A DNA stretch of 9,682 nucleotides, taken from Halieaceae bacterium UBA6060 (GTDB lineage: Bacteria; Pseudomonadota; Gammaproteobacteria; Pseudomonadales; Halieaceae). Under the pieces are notes generated by a model that was not told the origin of the DNA, did no database searches, and saw nothing but the letters and a program-made list of their open reading frames with translations. The position numbers were made by a program, and so were the translations under genes. Every line of letters starts with the position of its first letter. Position 1 is the first letter of the stretch. Shown here in pieces: positions 1 to 5,183 of the stretch. Location of the stretch: NCBI GenBank assembly GCA_002428935.1, contig DIYG01000088.1, forward strand, positions 1 through 9,682, written 5' to 3'.

Positions 1-114
1 GCGCCGCCAATAGGCGGGCGGACCGTAGCGCGCAACGATCTCCGCCAGGTCTTTGTCGCGACGCCCTAGATCGGCAATTGCCAGCGTGAGCGTTTTGGGG
101 GTGAGCGCGGCCAG
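1..114 (-). CDS. DNA-3-methyladenine glycosylase-like protein, N-terminal fragment
   Basis: Only the first 38 codons are inside the window; the gene continues past the left edge. The frame reads LTPKTLTLAIADLGRRD, then DLAEIVARYGPPAYW, which from memory matches the N-terminus of HhH-GPD (AlkA-type) base-excision glycosylases, just before their helix-hairpin-helix core. Such enzymes remove alkylated bases such as 3-methyladenine. The catalytic Asp and the HhH motif are outside the window. An in-frame TGA at 126-124 means translation must start between it and the conserved segment, and the frame has no ATG, GTG or TTG there. The only near-cognate codon is CTG at 114-112, preceded by a purine-rich GAGGG about seven bases upstream. 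Either CTG is the start or there is a frameshift. The gene follows phaC in the same direction after about 93 bases and could be co-transcribed. Family assignment is moderately sure, the start less so. Confidence 0.6.
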   Translation of the reverse strand, partial: MAALTPKTLTLAIADLGRRDKDLAEIVARYGPPAYWRR

Positions 115-207
115 CCTAGACCCTCACTGAGTCGTCACGAAAGCGCCGGCGTATTGCCATAGCGCCGTAGCGTACCTGCCCACACCGCGTGTCCGTCCGC
201 TGGAGTC

Positions 208-1953
208 CTAACCAAACACGTAGCTTCCGGGGGCATCGCGGAGAGGCTTCAAGCCCTTTCGGGTGGCCCCCATGGACGGCGGAGCCATCTCCTTGCTCGT
301 GCGATCGTCCAACCAGGCATTCCACGCGGGCCACCAGGAGCCCTGGTTTACGCCGTTATCCTCCATCCAGGTATCCGGATCCGTGTAGGTATCGCCGGCC
401 TTTCGTGTGCTGATGCGATAGCGGCGGCGCGGGTGCTGCGGACCGCTGACCACGCCGGCGTTATGTCCACCGCTGGTCAGCGCAAAGGTCAATTCGTTGT
501 GGGTCAGCCCCACGAGTTTGTAGACGGACTTCCACGGTGCCACGTGATCCGTCTCGGTACCCAACACGAACATGGGCGCGCTCACATCGGACATGGAAAT
601 GACTCGACCCCCGACCTTGAACTTGTTGGTCGCCAGTTCGTTGTAGAGATAAAGCTGCTCCAGATACTCCGTATGCATTCGGTATGGCATACGGGTGCCA
701 TCGGCGTTCCAGGACATGAGGTCGTTCAGAGAGGCTTGTTTGCCAAGGAAATAGCGATCGACCATGCCCGCGTAAATAAGGTCTGACGAGCGCAGAGCCG
801 AGAAAGCCCCGCCCATGTTTTCGCTGCCCAGATAGCCCCGCTTCCACATAAGCTTTTCCAGGAACGACAGCTGACTCGGCGAGATGAATCGGGTGATCTC
901 TCCCGCCTCGCTGAAGTCCGTCTGCGCCGCGAACAGCGAGATGCTCTGCAGGCGATCGTCTTTGTCTCGGGCCATCGCGGCGGAGGCGATGGACAGGAGG
1001 GTACCGCCGATGCAGTAACCCACCGCATGCACCTTGCGGCGGGGACAGATATCGCATACCGCATCGAGAGCCGCCATGATGCCTAGCTCGACGTAGTCCT
1101 CGAAACTCACGAGCTTGTCTTCTTTATCCGGGTTCTTCCAGGAAATGATAAAAACCGTTTTGCCCTGCTCCGTGAGGTATTTGACCAGGGAGTTCTTCGG
1201 CGACAGATCGAGAATGTAGTACTTCATGATCCATGCGGGGGTTATGAGCACGGGCTCCGCCCCAACCTTGTCCGTAACCGGCTTGTACTGAATCAGCTCG
1301 ATGAGGGAGTTCTGGAAGACGACCTTCCCCGGGGTAACCGCCAGGTTTTCGCCCACTTTAAAGGCCTGGGTGTTTTCCGGCAGACCGTTGTTAAAGGCAT
1401 CGCGCACCTGATCCTGAACAAAGTACTTCAGGCCGCGACCCAGGTTTTTGCCCCGTTCTTTCCAGGTGGCTTTGAGGACCTCAGGGTTGGTCAGGGGGTA
1501 GTTGGCCGGCGACAGCATATCCAATACCTGCTCTGCGGCCGCGTGGACCATCACCTCGTGCTCACTGCGCACCCCTTCCACACCGATGGTGGCTTCCTTT
1601 ACCCAGTCCTTACTGGTCTGGTGAGCCTCGGCTAACACGTTGAACGGCCAACGCCGCCAATCTTCGGAACTCATGCGCCGTTCGATAGCGGTGGCGGGCC
1701 CTTTTACATCCTTCTTTACCAGGGACTGCAGGCTGTAGATCCCAAGTTTGCCCAACTTCCGGAAGTAGCTCTGCGTCAGCTGCACCCGCTTCCCGGGGGA
1801 AATCGCCAGATGGGAGATCCAATCTAAGGTCGCAAGAGAGAGCTCTAGCGGTGACATGCCGCTGGTGATCTGTGCGAGGACCGTCCTGAACTCACGATCC
1901 ATGATCGCCGCCTGATTGCTGTCGACGACCTTAACACTGCCTACTCCACTCAC
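208..1953 (-). CDS. phaC: class I polyhydroxyalkanoate synthase PhaC
   Basis: Polymerises (R)-3-hydroxyacyl-CoA (mainly 3-hydroxybutyryl-CoA) into PHA on the surface of cytoplasmic granules. The 581 residues are close to the roughly 590 of Cupriavidus necator PhaC, the class I type that works without a PhaE or PhaR subunit. The N-terminal PhaC domain spans about residues 60-240, and an alpha/beta-hydrolase core follows. The lipase-like box GYCIGG puts the nucleophile at Cys314. Asp469 (in GTETDH) and His497 (in SGGHNAG) complete the triad, so the enzyme looks active. The C-terminus ends GSYVFG as in relatives. The start chosen is GTG at 1953, six bases after AAGGAG; ATG at 1902 (MDREF) is a possible shorter start. 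phaB lies 57 bases upstream in the same direction, so the two are probably co-transcribed. No frameshift is seen. Confidence 0.96.
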   Translation of the reverse strand: MSGVGSVKVVDSNQAAIMDREFRTVLAQITSGMSPLELSLATLDWISHLAISPGKRVQLTQSYFRKLGKLGIYSLQSLVKKDVKGPATAIERRMSSEDWRRWPFNVLAEAHQTSKDWVKEATIGVEGVRSEHEVMVHAAAEQVLDMLSPANYPLTNPEVLKATWKERGKNLGRGLKYFVQDQVRDAFNNGLPENTQAFKVGENLAVTPGKVVFQNSLIELIQYKPVTDKVGAEPVLITPAWIMKYYILDLSPKNSLVKYLTEQGKTVFIISWKNPDKEDKLVSFEDYVELGIMAALDAVCDICPRRKVHAVGYCIGGTLLSIASAAMARDKDDRLQSISLFAAQTDFSEAGEITRFISPSQLSFLEKLMWKRGYLGSENMGGAFSALRSSDLIYAGMVDRYFLGKQASLNDLMSWNADGTRMPYRMHTEYLEQLYLYNELATNKFKVGGRVISMSDVSAPMFVLGTETDHVAPWKSVYKLVGLTHNELTFALTSGGHNAGVVSGPQHPRRRYRISTRKAGDTYTDPDTWMEDNGVNQGSWWPAWNAWLDDRTSKEMAPPSMGATRKGLKPLRDAPGSYVFG

Positions 1954-1959
1954 ATTGCT

Positions 1960-1965
1960 CTCCTT
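1960..1965 (-). promoter_or_regulatory. phaC ribosome binding site with overlapping start-stop
   Basis: On the minus strand AAGGAG lies six bases before the GTG start of phaC. Between them, at 1955-1950, is ATGTGA, an ATG followed at once by TGA. It overlaps the GTG by one base in another frame. The Shine-Dalgarno sequence supports GTG at 1953 as the phaC start. The start-stop pair could trap ribosomes and lower phaC translation; that part is inference. Confidence 0.6.
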
Positions 1966-1977
1966 GATGATTCAGAA

Positions 1978-2008
1978 CCGGGATCAACCCGGCGCCCGCT
2001 CCGCGGGC
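1978..2008 (-). other. two tandem hairpins between phaB and phaC
   Basis: Two perfect inverted repeats sit side by side just after the phaB stop. The first is GCCCGC/GCGGGC (1994-1999 with 2003-2008, 3-base loop). The second is CCGGG/CCCGG (1978-1982 with 1988-1992, 5-base loop). Neither is followed by a T-run on the minus strand, so they are not good intrinsic terminators. Such intercistronic stems can protect the upstream message from 3' exonucleases or set the ratio of the two proteins; here this is only inferred from position. Confidence 0.5.
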
Positions 2009-2010
2009 AT

Positions 2011-2733
2011 TTAATACATGTGCTGACCACCGTTGATGGACAGCGTAGAACCCGTAACAAAACCGGCGTCGTCGGCTACCAGAAATAGCACTCCCCGGGC
2101 AATATCGTCGGCTTCACCGAGGCGGCCCACGGGAATCTTCGCGACAATTTTTTCCAGGACGTTCTCCGGCACCGCGCGAACCATGTCCGTAGCCACATAA
2201 CCCGGGGCAATAGCGTTTACGGTGATCCCCTTGGCGGCACATTCCTGGGCCAGGGCCTTGGTAAAACCGTGAATGCCGCTTTTGGCCGCTGCATAGTTTA
2301 CCTGCCCATACTGGCCTGCCTGGCCATTGATGGAACCGATATTGACGATACGCCCGAAGCCGCGCTCGCGCATTCCATTGATCAGACAGCGGGTGACGTA
2401 AAAACAGGAACCCAGATTGGTACGAACCACGTCATACCATTGTTCATAGCTCATTTTGTGCATCGTGCCATCGCGGGTGATCCCCGCGTTGTTGACCAGC
2501 ACTTCGATGGGACCCACATCGGCCTGGATTTTCTCAACCGCCTCTTCACAGGCCGACAGACTGCCCACATCAAACTTATAGGTTGGAATACCGGTGCGCT
2601 CGCTGAACGCCCGCGCCTTCTCTTCGTTGCCACCATAGTTGGCAACTACCGTGTAACCTTCTTTTTGCAGCATGAGGCAGATAGCCTCGCCGATGCCGCG
2701 CGTACCACCCGTGACCAAAGCTACTCGACCCAT
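2011..2733 (-). CDS. phaB: acetoacetyl-CoA reductase PhaB
   Basis: Reduces acetoacetyl-CoA to (R)-3-hydroxybutyryl-CoA, the monomer for PhaC. It is a classical short-chain dehydrogenase of 240 residues (PhaB is usually about 246). Visible motifs are the nucleotide loop TGGTRGIG (8-15), NNAG (81-84), and catalytic Ser134, Tyr147 and Lys151 (YAAAK). The second strand ends ANYGG with no acidic residue, which fits NADPH rather than NADH. The C-terminus GGQHMY is typical of PhaB and separates it from ordinary FabG. ATG at 2733 is preceded by AAGGAGTT with good spacing. It lies directly upstream of phaC. The phaP terminator 160 bases upstream suggests that phaBC has its own promoter, although I could not pick one with confidence. 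Confidence 0.93.
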   Translation of the reverse strand: MGRVALVTGGTRGIGEAICLMLQKEGYTVVANYGGNEEKARAFSERTGIPTYKFDVGSLSACEEAVEKIQADVGPIEVLVNNAGITRDGTMHKMSYEQWYDVVRTNLGSCFYVTRCLINGMRERGFGRIVNIGSINGQAGQYGQVNYAAAKSGIHGFTKALAQECAAKGITVNAIAPGYVATDMVRAVPENVLEKIVAKIPVGRLGEADDIARGVLFLVADDAGFVTGSTLSINGGQHMY

Positions 2734-2778
2734 GACTGGAACTCCTTATCTTTAGAGATATCTGATGTAAGTCGCTGA

Positions 2779-2798
2779 TGCTGCCAACGAGCGCAGCA
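2779..2798. repeat. TGCTGC/GCAGCA dyad upstream of phaB
   Basis: A 6-bp perfect inverted repeat, TGCTGC at 2779-2784 and GCAGCA at 2793-2798 with an 8-base spacer, lies 46 bases upstream of the phaB start. PhaR-type regulators are known to bind TGC-rich dyads, so this could be a weak operator for phaBC. It shares only the TGCTGC/GCAGCA core with the strong repeat before phaP. It could also be chance in G+C-rich DNA. Confidence 0.3.
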
Positions 2799-2865
2799 CA
2801 AAGAAATCACAGCAGGAGCTCCCACCGTGTGCTAAGACTAGCAAGTATCTCGTGACAGTCCTGTG

Positions 2866-2888
2866 AGTCGCAGACTACTTTAGTCGCA
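2866..2888. repeat. 16-base-period direct repeat upstream of phaB
   Basis: AGTCGCA occurs at 2866-2872 and again at 2882-2888, with the inverted pair GACT/AGTC between. It lies in the 200-base gap between phaP and phaB, which otherwise holds the phaP terminator, the TGCTGC dyad and presumably a phaB promoter. Function is unknown. Confidence 0.3.
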
Positions 2889-2928
2889 AAATAACTCCTG
2901 CACCGGGTTAGGTCCCGAGGTGCAGGAG
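2888..2928 (-). terminator. intrinsic terminator of phaP
   Basis: A perfect 10-bp stem (CTCCTGCACC at 2895-2904 with GGTGCAGGAG at 2919-2928) begins 14 bases after the phaP stop. A small inner GGG/CCC stem closes the loop. On the minus strand the stem is followed by TTATTTTG. This is the expected form of a Rho-independent terminator and separates phaP from phaBC. Confidence 0.8.
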
Positions 2929-2942
2929 GACTTCGAAGACCC

Positions 2943-3317
2943 TCAAGCCGCTTTCTTGGCTCGGGGCGCCGCCTTCGGTTTTGCCGCAAACTCAAAGAGA
3001 GCCGCTGCGTCCGCTACCGAGTCACCAAGGATGGCGCTGAACTCCCGGGCGCGCCCGGAAACGGACTGGACGCTCTCCGCCAACAGTTCGGCCTGGCGCT
3101 CAAAGTATTCACCCGCGGTACCTGGCTGTCCAAGTAGCTTCACCTGTGTCACCAGGGTATCTACCCCTTCCGCCGCGAGCCCTAATTGATAGCCCGCAAG
3201 TTTTTCTACGCTCTCGGCAGACAGGGTCATGCCCTGCTGCGCCTTTACCCTTAAATCGCTCTGCTTATCCGACAGCTTCTTCATCGACTCAGCAAGCTTG
3301 TCCTGCCAATTCATCAT
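2943..3317 (-). CDS. phaP: phasin family protein PhaP
   Basis: A small amphipathic granule-coating protein that controls the size and number of PHA granules. The 124-residue protein from ATG 3317 is nearly all helical in character and begins MMNWQDKLAESMKK. It has the phasin-like segments SAESVEKLAGYQLGLAAEG and QAELLAESVQSVSGRAREF, and no cysteine. It ends in a short Lys/Ala/Pro tail (residues 111-124), like the basic tails of some phasins that may touch DNA. The start is set by GAGGAG at 3330-3325, seven bases upstream. A longer in-frame extension to 3416 is rejected because it would run through the promoter and operator repeat. The gene lies between phaR and phaB, each with its own signals, and is likely repressed by PhaR until granules form. 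Confidence 0.88.
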   Translation of the reverse strand: MMNWQDKLAESMKKLSDKQSDLRVKAQQGMTLSAESVEKLAGYQLGLAAEGVDTLVTQVKLLGQPGTAGEYFERQAELLAESVQSVSGRAREFSAILGDSVADAAALFEFAAKPKAAPRAKKAA

Positions 3318-3324
3318 CGCTCTG

Positions 3325-3330
3325 CTCCTC
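3325..3330 (-). promoter_or_regulatory. phaP ribosome binding site
   Basis: GAGGAG on the minus strand ends seven bases before ATG 3317 and ten before the next in-frame ATG at 3314. It fixes the phaP start and rules out the longer in-frame reading. Confidence 0.75.
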
Positions 3331-3365
3331 ATTGCCTTTTGGAATCCATGACTCTTTTCAGCGCC

Positions 3366-3409
3366 ATGTTGCAGTGCAGCATAGAGCCCATTATGCTGCA
3401 CTGCAACAT
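3366..3409. promoter_or_regulatory. 18-bp inverted repeat: phaP operator (likely PhaR)
   Basis: The arms ATGTTGCAGTGCAGCATA (3366-3383) and its exact complement (3392-3409) are separated by eight bases. PhaR proteins are known to bind TGC-rich sites in phasin promoters, and this is the most striking dyad in the window. It covers the best phaP promoter, so a bound repressor would block RNA polymerase. A diverged copy of one arm lies at 3502-3518 and another at 4061-4076. Confidence 0.75.
3378..3406 (-). promoter_or_regulatory. phaP promoter embedded in the operator
   Basis: On the minus strand TTGCAG (3406-3401) and TATGCT (3383-3378) are spaced by exactly 17 bases, a sigma-70-like -35/-10 pair of moderate quality. 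Transcription would begin near 3371, leaving a leader of about 55 bases before ATG 3317. Both hexamers fall within the arms of the inverted repeat. Confidence 0.55.
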
Positions 3410-3446
3410 TTTCCATCGGTACTTTGGTCGAAGCAGTTTATGCCTG

Positions 3447-3474
3447 AAAAAATGAGTCTTTCTAAAAGCAGACT
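3447..3474 (-). terminator. possible weak terminator after phaR
   Basis: On the minus strand AGTCT (3474-3470) can pair with AGACT (3459-3455), and six T residues follow at 3452-3447. The stem is short and A+T-rich. It lies about 80 bases after the phaR stop and before the phaP promoter, the place where a phaR terminator is expected. Confidence 0.4.
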
Positions 3475-3501
3475 AAGCGTCAGAGGAACACCGCACCCCC
3501 A

Positions 3502-3518
3502 TATGCTGCTTTGCAACA
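3502..3518. promoter_or_regulatory. extra half-site of the phaP operator
   Basis: TATGCTGCTTTGCAACA matches the right arm of the phaP operator (3392-3408) at 15 of 17 positions, in the same orientation, 110 bases away. It lies in the non-coding gap between the phaR stop and the phaP promoter. Likely a second PhaR contact. Confidence 0.5.
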
Positions 3519-3553
3519 CGGGGAAGAGGAGGAGGTACCAGCCCTGTCTTACG

Positions 3554-4048
3554 TCAACGCCGGCGTTTTGTGGAGCTGGCCCGGCGTCCCATGGTTCCTG
3601 CCTTGAGCATGGATTGTTGCAGTTCAATGAAACGCTGCAGATTTTCTCGCGCAAGATCGCTTCCGGGCAGTATGTCGAGAACCTTCTGCATTTGCCCCTG
3701 CAGTCCCTGACGCTGCTCCAAAAAGGCCTCCATGCTTTGCTGCAGGTAGGTGCCCAGTACCGCCTGCATGGGGTGTTCGTAATAGCGAATGAGTTCCGTG
3801 AGCATGGCGTCACTCAGCACGGGTTGTCCCCCCAACTCTTGCTCCGCGAGGAGTTGCAGAAGCAGGGAACGGGTAATGTCTTCACCGCTAACTTCGTCGA
3901 TCACACGAACCGTTTCTCCAGACGCAATCAACGAGCGCAGGTCTTCGCGGTTGATATAGCGACTACTCTGAAGGTCGTAGAGACGGCGGTTCGCATATTT
4001 GCGAATCTCGCGGTAACCCGTGTCGGTGGAACCGTCGGTCGTGGTCAT
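3554..4048 (-). CDS. phaR: PHA synthesis repressor PhaR
   Basis: A DNA-binding regulator that senses PHA granules and represses phasin genes, usually also its own. The 164-residue protein has the hallmark N-terminal segment REIRKYANRRLYDLQSSRYI (residues 13-32), the PHB_acc_N DNA-binding domain. The PHB_acc region follows (HPMQAVLGTYLQQSMEAF), then a Gln-rich helical C-terminus ending in a basic RASSTKRRR tail. ATG 4048 is chosen because the conserved start MTTTDGSTDTGYREI fits the family. An in-frame GTG at 4084 would add 12 residues that lie over a possible operator site. The ribosome binding site is weak for either start. It is divergent from the dehydrogenase gene at 4323 and upstream of phaP. 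This is the PHA regulator, not the PhaR subunit of class IV synthases. Confidence 0.92.
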   Translation of the reverse strand: MTTTDGSTDTGYREIRKYANRRLYDLQSSRYINREDLRSLIASGETVRVIDEVSGEDITRSLLLQLLAEQELGGQPVLSDAMLTELIRYYEHPMQAVLGTYLQQSMEAFLEQRQGLQGQMQKVLDILPGSDLARENLQRFIELQQSMLKAGTMGRRASSTKRRR

Positions 4049-4060
4049 GATCGGGCTTCG

Positions 4061-4076
4061 ATAATGCTGGGGTGCA
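4061..4076 (-). promoter_or_regulatory. possible PhaR autoregulatory site
   Basis: On the minus strand TGCACCCCAGCATTAT agrees at 12 of 16 positions with TGCAGTGCAGCATAAT in the phaP operator. It lies 13 bases upstream of the phaR start. Autoregulation of phaR is known in other bacteria. The match is imperfect and could be chance. Confidence 0.35.
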
Positions 4077-4132
4077 TGAATCACTCTTCACAAGCGGTGA
4101 TCAGGACCCTAGCAGGTAGGCCGAAACTTGTC

Positions 4133-4141
4133 TGCTATACT
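4133..4141 (+). promoter_or_regulatory. extended -10 promoter for the dehydrogenase gene
   Basis: TGCTATACT is an extended -10 element (TG, one base, then TATACT, five of six consensus bases). No good -35 hexamer lies at 16-18 bases, which fits the extended type. Transcription would begin near 4148 and give a leader of about 175 bases before ATG 4323. The start point falls inside the inverted repeats at 4143-4172. Confidence 0.5.
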
Positions 4142-4142
4142 C

Positions 4143-4172
4143 GGGTTCAACGGTTGTTGAATTTTTCAACCC
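4143..4172. repeat. overlapping inverted repeats near the start point
   Basis: TTCAAC (4146-4151), GTTGAA (4156-4161) and TTCAAC (4165-4170) form a three-arm set in which the middle arm can pair with either neighbour. The outer bases GGGTT (4143-4147) and AACCC (4168-4172) also pair. It may be an operator at the transcription start or an RNA switch. The stems are short and A+T-rich. Confidence 0.4.
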
Positions 4173-4186
4173 TAGCCTTAATAGAT

Positions 4187-4200
4187 CGATCTTCAGATCG
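4187..4200. repeat. CGATCT/AGATCG dyad in the dehydrogenase leader
   Basis: A perfect 6-bp inverted repeat around a 2-base centre. It could be an operator for an unknown regulator of either divergent gene, or chance. Confidence 0.35.
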
Positions 4201-4272
4201 GCATTCCAGGCAGCACCCACAGTGAACATAAACCCCTTTGCACTTGGCTAAACGGGGGTGGGGCGGTACTGC

Positions 4273-4292
4273 GCCTGCTGTTCGTAGCAGGC
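4273..4292 (+). other. leader hairpin 30 bases before the dehydrogenase ATG
   Basis: GCCTGCT (4273-4279) and AGCAGGC (4286-4292) form a perfect 7-bp stem with a 6-base loop. It ends 30 bases before ATG 4323 and has no T-run, so it is not a terminator. It may influence mRNA stability or ribosome access. The CTGC/GCAG core also resembles a PhaR-type TGC dyad, but the spacing differs. Confidence 0.4.
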
Positions 4293-4322
4293 ATTCACGA
4301 GACGAAGAAGGAGTCAGGAAAC

Positions 4323-5084
4323 ATGGATTTGAACGGAAAGGTAATTGCGATTACCGGTAGTGCCCAAGGATTGGGCTTTTGTATGGCGCGAGCTCTCTCC
4401 GATGCGGGGGCTACCATCGCCCTCGTGGACTTAAATCAGGACAAGCTCGACGCCGCCGTCGCCGAACTCGAGGAGGCCGGCGGTACCGCGAAAGCGTACA
4501 CCGCAAATGTCGCCGACGAAGCGCAGGTGGAGGCGCTGTTCTCCGCCATCGCTGAGGACTTTGGTGCCCTCAATGGCGTAGTTACCAATGCCGGCGTGCT
4601 TCGGGACGGTCTTATGATCAAAGCTAAAGACGGTGAAGTCATCTCCAAGATGAGTATGGCCGCCTGGCAAACAGTCATTGATGTGAATCTCACGGGAGTC
4701 TTTCTCTGCGCCCGAGAAGCCGCCGCAAAGATGATCGAACTGGGCTGCGAGGGAGTAATCCTGAACATCTCATCGGTCTCCCGCGCGGGCAACATGGGGC
4801 AGAGCAACTACTCAGCGGCCAAAGCCGGCGTGGCAGCCATGACCGTGGTGTGGGCTCGCGAATTAGCCCGCTACGGTATTCGCTGCATGGGTATCGCCCC
4901 CGGGTTCATTTCCACGGAAATGGTCGCTTCCATGAAGCCCGAAGCCCTGGACAAGATGAAGGCACAGATACCCCTTCGCCGCCTGGGCACACCGGAAGAA
5001 ATTGCGCATACGGCGCGCTTCATCTTCGAGAACGACTACCTTACCGGTCGCATCATCGAAACGGACGGCGGCATCCGTCTCTAG
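4323..5084 (+). CDS. FabG-like short-chain dehydrogenase/reductase
   Basis: A 253-residue classical SDR, probably acting on a 3-oxoacyl or 3-hydroxyacyl thioester. The nucleotide loop is TGSAQGLG (11-18), followed by TNAG (88-91), Asn122 in VNLTG, and catalytic Ser150, Tyr163 and Lys167 (YSAAK). Asp36 at the end of the second strand favours NAD(H), unlike phaB in this locus. Compared with ordinary FabG there are about seven extra residues around IKAKDGEVISKMS (99-111). This matches a FabG-like subfamily annotated as 3-oxoacyl-ACP reductase. ATG 4323 has AAGGAG upstream with nine-base spacing. It is divergent from phaR, which suggests a link to PHA or fatty-acid turnover, but the substrate cannot be read from sequence. 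It is not a phaB duplicate, since sequence and C-terminus differ. Confidence 0.85.
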   Translation: MDLNGKVIAITGSAQGLGFCMARALSDAGATIALVDLNQDKLDAAVAELEEAGGTAKAYTANVADEAQVEALFSAIAEDFGALNGVVTNAGVLRDGLMIKAKDGEVISKMSMAAWQTVIDVNLTGVFLCAREAAAKMIELGCEGVILNISSVSRAGNMGQSNYSAAKAGVAAMTVVWARELARYGIRCMGIAPGFISTEMVASMKPEALDKMKAQIPLRRLGTPEEIAHTARFIFENDYLTGRIIETDGGIRL

Positions 5085-5094
5085 GCTTGCGGAC

Positions 5095-5134
5095 CGAAAT
5101 CGGCGGGCCCGATAACTCGGGTCAACCGATTTCG
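5095..5134. repeat. nested inverted repeat between convergent genes
   Basis: CGAAATCGG (5095-5103) and CCGATTTCG (5126-5134) form a 9-bp perfect outer stem, with an inner stem CCCGA/TCGGG (5108-5112 with 5117-5121). It begins ten bases after the dehydrogenase stop. Neither strand has a T-run next to it, so it is probably an RNA 3' end stabiliser or a helper of the terminator at 5140-5159. Confidence 0.5.
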
Positions 5135-5139
5135 ATACA

Positions 5140-5159
5140 CCGCCCCGCTGGCGGCTTTT
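5140..5159 (+). terminator. intrinsic terminator of the dehydrogenase gene
   Basis: CCGCC (5140-5144) pairs with GGCGG (5150-5154) over a 5-base loop, followed by CTTTT. A short but G+C-rich stem with a modest T-run, 55 bases after the stop codon. Confidence 0.6.
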
Positions 5160-5183
5160 CCGTGGCCTTCGACGCCTTGAGGA

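Noticed and set aside
461..1064. Two open frames on the minus strand inside phaC
   Set aside because: They are other-frame readings of the phaC catalytic region, rich in Arg and Ser with no family resemblance.
3318..3416. N-terminal extension of phaP (33 extra residues)
   Set aside because: It is translated from the promoter/operator repeat, and a good ribosome binding site supports ATG 3317.
3615..3627. TGTTGCAGTTCAA inside phaR, resembling the operator arm
   Set aside because: It lies in coding sequence for a Gln-rich helix (CTG CAA CAA), which explains the TGC-like pattern; the match is partial.
3146..4225. Long open frame on the plus strand (about 359 codons)
   Set aside because: It runs antisense through phaP, its operator and phaR. 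The product has no domain-like pattern, while the minus-strand products are clear PHA proteins.
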